NCBI RefSeq assembly: GCF_031127815.1
Contig: NZ_JARXHY010000002.1
Location: forward strand, 434,001-498,000
Length of the DNA: 64,000 nt
Reading direction: 5' to 3'
Origin: Pelagicoccus sp. SDUM812003
GTDB lineage: Bacteria; Verrucomicrobiota; Verrucomicrobiia; Opitutales; Opitutaceae
The translations under genes were made by a program, and so were the position numbers. This document shows, piece by piece, positions 21,052 through 29,559 of the stretch. Below the pieces are notes generated by a model. The model searched no databases. It had not been told where the DNA came from and saw only the letters and a program-made list of their open reading frames with translations. The first letter of the stretch is position 1. Every line of letters starts with the position of its first letter.

Positions 21052-22245
21052 ATGAAAAAGATAACTTCACTCACAAAAACCGCAGGCGTCGCCTTGGCTC
21101 TGGCAGTTAGCGCCAACACCGCCCACGCCCAAAAGTTCGAAGGACTCGCTCCCACGCCCCCGATGGGCTGGAATAGCTGGAACACCTTCGAGGTCGATAT
21201 CAACGAAGATCTCTTCAAGGAGATGGTGGACCTGATCGTAGACTCGGGCATGAAAGACGCTGGCTACGAGTATGTGGTTGTCGACGACGGATGGGAGGCG
21301 ATGGAGCGCGACGCGCACGGAAACCTGGTTCCCGATCCTGAAAAGTTTCCCAGCGGCATGAAGGCCCTCGCGGACTACGTTCACTCGAAAGGCTTGAAGT
21401 TCGGCATCCACAACTGCGCCGGAACCAAGACCTGCAACGGGCTGCCCGGCGGTCGCGGTCACGAGTTTCAAGACGCACGACTCTACGCGAGCTGGGGGGT
21501 CGATTATTTGAAGTACGATTGGTGCTCCCATGGCACCGCAGACGCCAAGGAAACGTATTCAACAATGCGCGACGCCCTGTATGCCGCAGGAAGACCGGTC
21601 GTCTACAGCCTATGCGAATGGGGCAACAACGAACCTTGGAAATGGGCCGAAGACGTGGGTCACCTCTGGAGAACCACGGGCGACGTCACCGATTGCTACA
21701 CCTGCCAAGGCGAATACGATCTGGGATGGAAATTCATCATGGATCTGCAAGTCGGTCTGGAAAAGTACGCCGGACCGGACCACTGGAACGATCCGGACAT
21801 GCTGGAAGTCGGAAACCCTGGCCTCACCTTCACTGAATCACGCTCACACTTCTCGATCTGGTGCATGCTCGCCGCTCCCCTGATGGCAGGCAACGATCTG
21901 CGGGTAATGTCTCCGGAAATACTCGATATCCTCACGAATCGCGAAGCGATCGCGGTCGACCAGGATCCGCTCGGGAAACAGGGCTATCTTTTCATGGATC
22001 ACCCGACCAAGAACATCTGGGTCAAGGAACTCTCGGATGGCGACTACGCGATTTGCTTTTTGAATACAGGCGACAAGCCCTACACCCAGCGTGTCAACTG
22101 GAAACATTACGCCTTCCTCGATTTGGAAACTGGCTACGACGTCTACGACATCTGGGCCGACGAGGTCATCGGAGCGACCGACGAAAATTACGAGTGGGAG
22201 ATCGCCCCACGCGACGTTCGCTTCCTTCGACTCCGCAAGCGTTAG
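21052..22245 (+). CDS. Alpha-galactosidase, GH27, secreted
   Basis: 397 residues, normal length for bacterial and plant GH27. Signal peptide 1-25 ending 'ANTAHAQ'. The barrel begins with the family mark 'TPPMGWNSWNTF'. Nucleophile D156 lies in 'DYLKYDWC' and acid/base D211 in 'RTTGDV'; 'HWNDPDMLEVGN' is also conserved. The C-terminal beta domain ends 'APRDVRFLRL', as in the plant enzymes. It releases terminal alpha-1,6-galactose, for example from galactomannan or galacto-oligosaccharides. It has the shared operator 258 bp upstream and a terminator just after it, so it forms its own transcription unit. Confidence 0.95.
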   Translation: MKKITSLTKTAGVALALAVSANTAHAQKFEGLAPTPPMGWNSWNTFEVDINEDLFKEMVDLIVDSGMKDAGYEYVVVDDGWEAMERDAHGNLVPDPEKFPSGMKALADYVHSKGLKFGIHNCAGTKTCNGLPGGRGHEFQDARLYASWGVDYLKYDWCSHGTADAKETYSTMRDALYAAGRPVVYSLCEWGNNEPWKWAEDVGHLWRTTGDVTDCYTCQGEYDLGWKFIMDLQVGLEKYAGPDHWNDPDMLEVGNPGLTFTESRSHFSIWCMLAAPLMAGNDLRVMSPEILDILTNREAIAVDQDPLGKQGYLFMDHPTKNIWVKELSDGDYAICFLNTGDKPYTQRVNWKHYAFLDLETGYDVYDIWADEVIGATDENYEWEIAPRDVRFLRLRKR

Positions 22246-22279
22246 CAAGCCACGGCCTCAACGCATTCAGATGACAACA

Positions 22280-22310
22280 AACGCCCTCCTTCGTCCAAAG
22301 TGAGGGCGTT
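22280..22310 (+). terminator. Rho-independent terminator after GH27
   Basis: AACGCCCTC (22280-22288) pairs perfectly with GAGGGCGTT (22302-22310), with a 13-base loop, followed by TTCATTTC. It lies 34 bp after the GH27 stop. Confidence 0.7.
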
Positions 22311-22496
22311 TTCATTTCGGAAGGTCCAACCTAAAATCCTACCCTACAAACAAGACGCCAACGGCGCCAAACGAGCAACGGGGCCGATTTGACATTCCTT
22401 CATTACCAACGATTGTTTCAATGGCTCCGTTGGTTAATTTTCATCGGACACTTTCGCTGGATTCGTTTCTTCCGCCTCCCCCATTTGCACTGCCCC

Positions 22497-25400
22497 ATGA
22501 GCTTTCCGCGTGTAGAAAAAATCTGTCCTGTACGTCAAAGCCTATTGGCAATCGGATCGGCCCTGGCCTGCCTCCTCTTCTCTCAAACGGCATGGGCTAT
22601 CGATCCGGCAAGGGAAATCCACCAGTACAATTGCCAGACCTGGACTCGCCAAAATGGCTTGCCCGCCAACGGCATCAACGCCGTCACCCAGACCATCGAC
22701 GGCTATCTGTGGCTCGGCACCCAAAGCGGACTGGTACGATTCGACGGGGTACGATTCGCGTCGATCGACCTGCCCGACGAGGCCCGGTTTCCGAGCCGAC
22801 TCGTTTCCAGCCTAGACAGCTCTCGGACCGGTGGCCTCTGGTTTGGACTTACCGATGGAGGGTTCGGCTATCGCGACGCGAAAGGCGAGTTTTTCAGGCC
22901 GGACAGTTCCATCTGGCCTAATCCGCACCTCGATGTAGCCTCAATATGTGAATTGAACGACGGATCACTCTGGGTGGGCACGTCTTATGGCCTTATCAAA
23001 CATGCTAGAGAGAATCCCGGCGCCGATATTTTCGACAATCAATTGCACAATGTACGATGGGTTCGCGAAGATGCCCAGAAACGCATCTGGCTAATGACGG
23101 TCAACGAGGGGCTGCACTACTGGCAGGACGGCGAGTTGAACCCATTTCCAGACACTTGGCTAACTGAGCACCTGCATAGTGCGGCTGTAGTGGATCATCA
23201 AGGACGGGTTTGGGTCGGTGGCACACAAGGGCTACGTTGCTACGATGCCGGTTTTCAACGACTGGAAATTCCCCCGTTCACGCACGATCTGCGATTCCTA
23301 TTCGTGGATCGAAACGGTGTGCTTTGGATCGGCACCACGACCCAGGGCTTGGCATGCTACAAGAATGGCGTATTCAGTTTTCTCAGACAGGACGACGGGC
23401 TAGCGAACAATTTCGTCACCAGCATCTTCGAGGATCGCGAAGGCAGCCTTTGGGTCGGCACCCGCGAAGGCCTGAACCAACTCTCCGATGTCAAATTCCC
23501 TATCTACTCCGAGGCCCAAGGGGTGCTCGGCGGATTGTGCCACGGCGTCAGCGCCGCAGCAAACGGAGGGCTTTGGATCAGCACCAGTCGTGGGCTCACC
23601 CATTTTGATGGTCGCAATGCTACGAACTACACCGAAGCGGATGGGCTGTTCAACAACTACACAAAACGAACTTTCGAGGCTAGAAACGGCGATGTGTACT
23701 TGATCAACGGCAGGCAAGGCATCGACATCCTATCGGAAGGCGTGGTAGTCGCGAATCTTCAAAGCGACAGCTGGCCGACAGCCTTTGCGGAGGACAGTCA
23801 GGGCGTAATCGTGTCAGTGGCTGGCACATTGAGAAGGGTCAGCCGCGAGGGGTTCGCTCCCTACGAAATCGACGGCCAAGCTCCCCTGCAAATTCCGTGG
23901 ATACGCGATCTGCTGACCAGCCGAGACGGCGCCCTCTGGGTCGCGTCCGTCGATGGAATCCTACGCATCAAAGACGGAACCGTAAGGAAATGGACCACTG
24001 AAGACGGCTTGGTAAACCACGATGCGTATTCACTATGTGAGGACAACCAGGGTATTATTTGGGCGGGGCTCAGGACTGGCATCGGGCGCATCAAGGACGA
24101 CCGAATAAAAATCATAAGCCGAAGCGACGGTTTGCTCGATGATACCGTCTATGCCATTGTGCCGGACGATCTTGGCAGTCTCTGGTTCAACTCCAGCCAG
24201 GGAATCTTTCGGGTCAGCCTGAAGCAGTTGAATGATTTCGCCGACGGAAAACGCGGGCAGGTGACGTCGGAGGCCTTCAATGCGCAGAACATGATCAAGA
24301 CCATCGACACGGCTGAAGTGGAGTTCATGGGCTGCAAGACCGCCGATGGCAGGATCTGGTTTCCTACCCCGCTAGGCGCCGTGGCCATCGACCCAGCGAA
24401 CATTCCAGTCAACCAAGTCGCGCCGCCGGTTCATATCGAACGCGTTCGAGCCAACTCACGGGAGCTCGCGGTCCGCGAAGCTCAAAAGGTGCCGCCGGGC
24501 CCGGGCGAGTTAGAGTTCCATTTCACCGCCCCCAGTTTCGTCGCACCGGAAAAAACACGCTTCCGTTACCAGCTGGAGGGTTACGACCCGGACTGGGTGG
24601 AAACCGAAAATCGGCGCCAAGCGTTCTATACCAACCTCAAGCCAGGTCGCTATAACTTTCGCGTCACCGCCGCGAACGCTGACGGCGTCTGGAACTCCCA
24701 GGCCACGGTTCTTGGAGTCGTATTGCAACCACACTTCTATCAAGCCACTTGGTTCTTTATTCTGAGCAGTTGTGTAGGGCTGGGCGGACTCGTAGGGGCC
24801 TATCGTTGGCGGGTTAGCGTACTGCATCGCCGGGAGCAGGAACTGCAAGAGAACAGGATATTGCTTGAAAACGAAGTCCGGCATCGAACGGCCGAGCTCG
24901 AAAGCGCCAACCGCGAACTGGAAGCCTTCAGTTATTCCGTCTCACACGACCTTAGGGCTCCATTGCGACATGTCGATGGCTATGTCGACCTTTTGGTTTC
25001 TCGATGCCGCGATGGACTGAGCGAGAAGTGTCAACACTATTTGGATACAATAGCCAGCTCCGTAAACAGGATGGGTATCCTGATCGACGATCTGCTTCAT
25101 TTCTCCCGCACTGGGCGCATCGAAATAAAGCTAAGAAACCTTGATATGAACAAGGCTCTGCAGCTCGCGCTCGACGAGCTCGCAGAGAGCTGCGAGGGCC
25201 GCTCCATCAAATGGGTCATAGGAACGCTCCCTCCCGTCGAAGGAGATCTTTCTTTGATCCGTCAGGTCTGGGTGAATCTTTTGGGCAACGCCATAAAGTA
25301 CACTAGAAATAAACAGAATGCCCGGATAGAAGTGAGTTCCAGAATGGAGGATGGCAAAATCGTATTCACAGTTTCTGACAATGGAGCGGGCTTCGACATG

Positions 25401-25583
25401 CGCTACGCGGATCGACTATTCGGAGTGTTTCAGCGCATGCACTCCGAGGACGAGTTCGAAGGAACCGGCATCGGGTTGGCATTGGTTCACCGCATCGTCA
25501 CCCGCCACGGCGGCCGGGTCTGGGCGGAATCGGAAGTAGGCAAAGGCGCGACTTTCCATTTCACGCTACCTCGAGCCCGATAA
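22497..25583 (+). CDS. Reg_prop/Y_Y_Y sensor histidine kinase with phytochrome-type kinase core
   Basis: 1028 residues from ATG 22497, chosen because it directly precedes a signal peptide ('LLAIGSALACLLFSQTAWA'). A large periplasmic two-component-regulator propeller follows with repeats such as 'GYLWLGTQSGLVRFDG', 'GSLWVGTREGLNQL' and 'GIIWAGLRTGIGRI'. Next come a Y_Y_Y domain ('FRYQLEGYDPDWVE...YTNLKPGRYNFRV', about 690-750), a transmembrane segment near residue 770, a short coiled coil, HisKA with phospho-acceptor H817 in 'SVSHDLRAPLRH', and a HATPase with 'NAIKYTRN', 'DNGAGFDM' and 'GTGIGLALV'. This architecture senses glycan fragments in Bacteroidetes. There is no receiver domain, so a separate regulator is needed; the Rcp1-like protein at 26706 fits this kinase type. 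Confidence 0.9.
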   Translation: MSFPRVEKICPVRQSLLAIGSALACLLFSQTAWAIDPAREIHQYNCQTWTRQNGLPANGINAVTQTIDGYLWLGTQSGLVRFDGVRFASIDLPDEARFPSRLVSSLDSSRTGGLWFGLTDGGFGYRDAKGEFFRPDSSIWPNPHLDVASICELNDGSLWVGTSYGLIKHARENPGADIFDNQLHNVRWVREDAQKRIWLMTVNEGLHYWQDGELNPFPDTWLTEHLHSAAVVDHQGRVWVGGTQGLRCYDAGFQRLEIPPFTHDLRFLFVDRNGVLWIGTTTQGLACYKNGVFSFLRQDDGLANNFVTSIFEDREGSLWVGTREGLNQLSDVKFPIYSEAQGVLGGLCHGVSAAANGGLWISTSRGLTHFDGRNATNYTEADGLFNNYTKRTFEARNGDVYLINGRQGIDILSEGVVVANLQSDSWPTAFAEDSQGVIVSVAGTLRRVSREGFAPYEIDGQAPLQIPWIRDLLTSRDGALWVASVDGILRIKDGTVRKWTTEDGLVNHDAYSLCEDNQGIIWAGLRTGIGRIKDDRIKIISRSDGLLDDTVYAIVPDDLGSLWFNSSQGIFRVSLKQLNDFADGKRGQVTSEAFNAQNMIKTIDTAEVEFMGCKTADGRIWFPTPLGAVAIDPANIPVNQVAPPVHIERVRANSRELAVREAQKVPPGPGELEFHFTAPSFVAPEKTRFRYQLEGYDPDWVETENRRQAFYTNLKPGRYNFRVTAANADGVWNSQATVLGVVLQPHFYQATWFFILSSCVGLGGLVGAYRWRVSVLHRREQELQENRILLENEVRHRTAELESANRELEAFSYSVSHDLRAPLRHVDGYVDLLVSRCRDGLSEKCQHYLDTIASSVNRMGILIDDLLHFSRTGRIEIKLRNLDMNKALQLALDELAESCEGRSIKWVIGTLPPVEGDLSLIRQVWVNLLGNAIKYTRNKQNARIEVSSRMEDGKIVFTVSDNGAGFDMRYADRLFGVFQRMHSEDEFEGTGIGLALVHRIVTRHGGRVWAESEVGKGATFHFTLPRAR

Positions 25584-25595
25584 ACAAGGCCCTCG

Positions 25596-25609
25596 CACCT
25601 CTAGAGGTG
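25596..25609. repeat. 14-bp perfect palindrome in a convergent gap
   Basis: CACCTCTAGAGGTG between the ends of the sensor kinase and the convergent NarL-type regulator. It may form a cruciform or bidirectional stop signal, but there is no loop or T-tract. Confidence 0.35.
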
Positions 25610-25665
25610 TACGGAAACGCCCTATCAGCCGCACCCAGCTACATTCGCAGTTCTGCGTTTGCTTG

Positions 25666-26343
25666 TCACGCCTCCGGCTGTTTCGGCATGGGCGCAAAAA
25701 GCGCTACGGCTTGGCTACGGGAATGAACGTGAAGCTTTTCATAAATCCGCCGAACATGCGTATTCACGGTTTGATAGCTTATGCCTAAGTCTGCCGCAAT
25801 CTCCTTGTAGAGATGTCCTTGAGCAAGAAGCCGAAGCACTTCGGTCTCACGTTTCGAAAGGTCATCGGATGGGTTCCTAACGGGTGCAGTGCGATTGAGA
25901 GACTCGACCACCTTCCGAGCAATGCTACTGGTCATTGGCGAGCCGCCCGCGTACACCTCGCACACCGCTGACAACAGAGCTTTCCGATCGGTGGACTTTA
26001 GCAAGTATCCAGTCGCTCCCGATGACAGCGCATCGAATACATATTCGGAGTCCTCGTAGGCTGTTAACATGACAAACTGAGTCTGCGGCAGGCGCTCCTT
26101 CAGCCTTTTGACAAATTCGATTCCACTCAAGCCGGGCAGGTTAATGTCTACCAACGCGACGTCCGGAACGATCCTATCGATGCGAGACATGGCGCTTTCC
26201 GCGTCCGCGTAGCTTCCCACACAGGCAAATCCTGGAGCCTCATCAATCCATTCAGTTAGCAGCTCGAGAAGCTTCTTGTCGTCATCGATCACGGCAACGG
26301 TGACGATCGAGTTTTTCGATGAAAGAATGTTGTCGTTGGTCAT
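25666..26343 (-). CDS. NarL/LuxR-type response regulator
   Basis: 225 residues from ATG 26343; the longer open frame to 26652 shows no domain and was not used. Receiver domain at about 12-130 with 'VAVIDDD', phospho-acceptor Asp in 'VALVDINLPGLSG', 'MLTAYEDSE' and the conserved Lys in 'GYLLKST'. LuxR HTH at about 158-215: 'LSKRETEVLRLLAQGHLYKEIA' and 'ISYQTVNTHVRRIYEKL'. Regulators of this class pair with HisKA_3 kinases, and the only one in the window is the propeller kinase at 42430. The neighbouring kinase at 22497 is of another type. Partner assignment is inference. Confidence 0.92.
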   Translation of the reverse strand: MTNDNILSSKNSIVTVAVIDDDKKLLELLTEWIDEAPGFACVGSYADAESAMSRIDRIVPDVALVDINLPGLSGIEFVKRLKERLPQTQFVMLTAYEDSEYVFDALSSGATGYLLKSTDRKALLSAVCEVYAGGSPMTSSIARKVVESLNRTAPVRNPSDDLSKRETEVLRLLAQGHLYKEIAADLGISYQTVNTHVRRIYEKLHVHSRSQAVALFAPMPKQPEA

Positions 26344-26705
26344 GCTCGAATGGAGTGCGACGTTGAGACAAAGCGTGCGCCAAGCCGGCGAACCCTCAGC
26401 TGACATTTGCCCGGCGCGCTTTTGCCCCAAAGCGACGCCAACATAGATTGACTCTAAGGGCACGGCAAGCGCCCGAAGACGAGTTTTCGTGGATTCGCAA
26501 CTGCTAAACCGAAATTTTACCACTCGGAAAGGCAGGCCGCAAGCGTCGACCTCAATGCGCCTTCCGCAGGCCCATTCCACGATAAACCTCTTGGCCTTGC
26601 AAATCGACGAATAGAGTGAAAAATTGCGATCGCGTAGGTCGTTTGCGCCCATGGACTTCTCCGAATCTTCCTCGTAACCCCTGACATCCCCAGCCCTATC
26701 GTTTC
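26344..26705. other. Gene-free stretch between divergent regulator genes
   Basis: 362 bp between the NarL-type gene (minus) and the Rcp1-like gene (plus). No credible gene; it must hold both promoters. I see no strong repeat or copy of the shared operator. Confidence 0.4.
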
Positions 26706-27149
26706 ATGAACCAACTTGGAAAAATACTATTGGTCGAGGACGACTCTAGAGATGTCGAGCTCACCTTGATGGCCCTTGAGAAATACAAGCTCTCAAACAA
26801 GATCGTGGTGACTCGAGACGGAGTGGAAGCCTTGGACTACCTATACAAAAGGGGAAAGTTCGAAAACACATCAAACGATCTTCCTGTGGTGATCCTTCTT
26901 GATCTGAAGATGCCCAGAATGAACGGAATAGAGGTCATCCGAACTTTGAAATCAGACGAGCGAATGAGGATCATCCCCATCGTCGTGCTCACTTCTTCGC
27001 AAGAGGATTTGGACCTCAAAGAATGCTATAGACTTGGAGTGAACGCGTATGTCGTAAAGCCCGTCCGCTTCAGTGAATTTGTTGAAGCTGTAGAAAACAT
27101 AGGCGTGTTCTGGGCATTGCTAAACGAGCTACCGAAAGTCGACTCCTGA
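26706..27149 (+). CDS. Rcp1-like single-domain response regulator
   Basis: 147 residues, one CheY-like receiver without output domain. 'ILLVEDDSRDVELTLMALEKYKL' split over the first helix, 'RDGVEALDYLYKRG', phospho-acceptor Asp in 'ILLDLKMPRMNG', 'VVLTSSQEDLD' and Lys in 'AYVVKPV' match the Rcp1 family that works with phytochrome-type kinases. Its likely partner is the kinase at 22497 or the hybrid kinase that starts 10 bp after it. Confidence 0.92.
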   Translation: MNQLGKILLVEDDSRDVELTLMALEKYKLSNKIVVTRDGVEALDYLYKRGKFENTSNDLPVVILLDLKMPRMNGIEVIRTLKSDERMRIIPIVVLTSSQEDLDLKECYRLGVNAYVVKPVRFSEFVEAVENIGVFWALLNELPKVDS

Positions 27150-27159
27150 AGGAAACGCC

Positions 27160-29238
27160 ATGATCCAAGATCAAATCAAAATCCTCCACCTGGAGGACGA
27201 TCATAGAGACGCGGATCTGATTGAAGCGCGCTTGGAGACGGCGGACATCGACCTCCGCATTCAGCATGTGCAAAAACGCCAGGACTACGAGGGAGCCTTG
27301 AAGGCGGGGCACTACGATCTTATCCTAGCCGACTACAAACTTCCCGCCTACGACGGGATCTCAGCCCTGCTCCATAGAAACGAAAACCATCCCGAAATTC
27401 CCTTCATCTTCGTATCGGGAACGATCGGCGAGAAAGCGGCGATCGAAGGACTGACCCAAGGAGCTACCGACTACATTCTCAAGCAGGACATGACCCGGCT
27501 CCCTTCCGCGATTAGTCGCGCCATCAGCGAGGCTAAGATCGAACGCGAACGCAGGGAGGCCGTGGAATCGCTTCGGGAATCCGAGACCAAGAAAACGCTC
27601 TTGAACACGATAGCGTCCATGTACCTATCCGCATCGGAGGGACTTATCACCGCGGACATCCTCAACTTCCTGGTTGGGTTGTTCGATAGCGAATCAGGTT
27701 CCTGTGGTTACTTTCTGGAGGATGGCGAGCTTGTCGTTCCGGATTTGGGCAAAAGCATTTGGAAGCCGTTACGGGCAGAATCCGGCGATACCAAGATCGC
27801 TAAGGAGCATTGGGAGAAAAGCATTTTGCATCCTCCCATCAGCGAGTGCCAGACCACTATTTTTCAGGCTCCTTGCGGGCTCCCGGGAGACGCTGCCGAA
27901 TGCGAACATATGGTGTTCGCTCCCGTAGTAGACAGCGGCAAAACCATTGCCTTCCTGCTGCTGGGAAGAAGCCGCTCCCCTTATTCCAAGGAGGAGATCG
28001 CCCTTCTTGAGGAAATCGTCCGATTCATCTCGCCAGTCCTGAACGCAAGACTGGAGCGAGACAGGTACGACCGGCTTCGTCATCAAACAGAGATGAAGCT
28101 CATTTCCGCCAAAGAGAAGGCGGAGGAAAACGACCGGCTGAAAACCGCCTTCCTCCAAAACATATCCCACGAGATTCGCACACCGATGAATGCGATCTAT
28201 GGATTTTCCACCCTTTTAGAAGATCCAACGCTTACCCTCGAAGAACAGAAAGGATTTATCGAAATAATCCGATCGAGCAGCACCCAACTGCTTTCGATCG
28301 TAACCGATATCTTGACCATTGCATCCATCGAAACCCATCAGCTGGATTCAAGCTTTGACACAGTATCCATAAAATGTATACTAGCTGAACTTTACACGAT
28401 ATTCCAACCGCAAGCGACCGAGCGCGGCATACGTCTTGTCGCTCCGCAAGCGACTACGGACGAAGATATCAATATCGAAAGCGATCGCTCAAAGCTCGTC
28501 CAAATCCTCAGCAATCTACTTTCAAACGCATTGAAATTTACCCATGAGGGATCTGTCGCATTCGGATATTCGATACAAAAGGACAGCGAGCCAAACTATC
28601 TCGAGTTCTTCGTCAGAGACACTGGCATCGGTATCGATCCCGATGCTCAGGAGGTCATTTTCAATCGCTTTCATCAGGCGGCCAAGAGCACGCACGAAGT
28701 CTATGGGGGGATGGGCCTGGGACTCTCAATATCCAAGGGCCTGGTGGAGTTGCTGGGCGGCAGCATTCGTGTCCAATCTCAGCCCGGCAAGGGTTCGACC
28801 TTTTTCGTCACCTTGCCCATTCCTTCGAAAGAACAAGCCGATACTCGAAGCCGATCCGAGGTAGAGACCAAGACTTCTACAAACAGAATTCGTAGAAAGG
28901 CCCTCATCGTCGAGGACGACAAAAATAGCTACGTCTATCTGGAGAGAGTGCTTCGAGATTTGGGCTACCAGACCGTGGGGGCCAAAAACGGGAGCGATGC
29001 CGTCTCTGCATGTCGAAACGACAACGATATAGAGCTTGTTCTGATGGATTTGAAGATTCCTATCCTAGACGGCTACGAAGCGGCAAAAGCGATAAAGAAG
29101 ATCCGCCCAAGTCTTCGCATCATCGCTCAAACCGCCTATGTTCAGGATCGAGACAAACTACGCGATACCGAGGCATTCGACGACTACATCGCCAAGCCGA
29201 TGAACAAAGAGCAGATCGAAGAACGGCTTAAACGATGA
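27160..29238 (+). CDS. Hybrid sensor histidine kinase (REC-GAF-HisKA-HATPase-REC)
   Basis: 692 residues, cytosolic, no membrane segment. N-terminal receiver (about 5-125, 'ILHLEDDHRDADLIEARL', 'LILADYKLPAYDG', 'DYILKQD'), a GAF-like sensor (about 150-295), a coiled coil, HisKA with 'NISHEIRTPMNAIYGF' (about 330), HATPase with 'NLLSNALKFTHEG', 'DTGIGID' and 'GGMGLGLSISKGLV', then a second receiver from about 577 ('ALIVEDDKNSYVY', 'LVLMDLKIPILDGYE', 'YIAKPM'). It starts 10 bp after the Rcp1-like gene and is probably co-transcribed. Two receivers around a kinase suggest phosphorelay input from another kinase plus its own output. Signal unknown. Confidence 0.92.
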   Translation: MIQDQIKILHLEDDHRDADLIEARLETADIDLRIQHVQKRQDYEGALKAGHYDLILADYKLPAYDGISALLHRNENHPEIPFIFVSGTIGEKAAIEGLTQGATDYILKQDMTRLPSAISRAISEAKIERERREAVESLRESETKKTLLNTIASMYLSASEGLITADILNFLVGLFDSESGSCGYFLEDGELVVPDLGKSIWKPLRAESGDTKIAKEHWEKSILHPPISECQTTIFQAPCGLPGDAAECEHMVFAPVVDSGKTIAFLLLGRSRSPYSKEEIALLEEIVRFISPVLNARLERDRYDRLRHQTEMKLISAKEKAEENDRLKTAFLQNISHEIRTPMNAIYGFSTLLEDPTLTLEEQKGFIEIIRSSSTQLLSIVTDILTIASIETHQLDSSFDTVSIKCILAELYTIFQPQATERGIRLVAPQATTDEDINIESDRSKLVQILSNLLSNALKFTHEGSVAFGYSIQKDSEPNYLEFFVRDTGIGIDPDAQEVIFNRFHQAAKSTHEVYGGMGLGLSISKGLVELLGGSIRVQSQPGKGSTFFVTLPIPSKEQADTRSRSEVETKTSTNRIRRKALIVEDDKNSYVYLERVLRDLGYQTVGAKNGSDAVSACRNDNDIELVLMDLKIPILDGYEAAKAIKKIRPSLRIIAQTAYVQDRDKLRDTEAFDDYIAKPMNKEQIEERLKR

Positions 29239-29478
29239 GCCGGTTCCGCTTGAAGTAAACGCCTCCATTCCCTCTGTCTCCCACGGAAGCGGTGAGGTTC
29301 TCGCCCCTGCCACTCGCCGGGGAACCCAGCGCCCCAAACGCATCGTTTGCGTTCATCGAGTCGCGAAACCGGGCCACTCGCGACCTGACAGGGCGGACCT
29401 GCATCGCAGATCGGGCAGCCGAACTGCCCCAACCCCCATGGCAGATCGACCTCAGAGCGATGATCGTCAGGCGGTTTG
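29239..29478. other. Gene-free, GC-rich stretch
   Basis: No gene seen. It contains a possible hairpin, GTCGCG (29360-29365) with CGCGAC (29379-29384), that may end the hybrid kinase transcript, and then the promoter region of the carbonic anhydrase-chemoreceptor gene. Confidence 0.4.
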
Positions 29479-29494
29479 TCGCGAGAATTCGGTA
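29479..29494 (-). promoter_or_regulatory. Shared 16-bp operator, upstream of CA-MCP
   Basis: Minus strand TACCGAATTCTCGCGA, 15/16 to consensus. It ends 65 bp before ATG 29560. The orientation is opposite to most copies, but the site is palindromic. Confidence 0.45.
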
Positions 29495-29559
29495 ATTGTC
29501 ACCCATTTATTCATCACTCGACGAGAATCGACGTTCCTAGCTCACCACCCCACAAAGCT

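Noticed and set aside
19599-21110. Long plus-strand frame (503 codons) across the LacI gene
   Set aside because: It runs in another frame over a clear LacI coding sequence and translates to Arg-rich sequence without domains; a GC-rich shadow.
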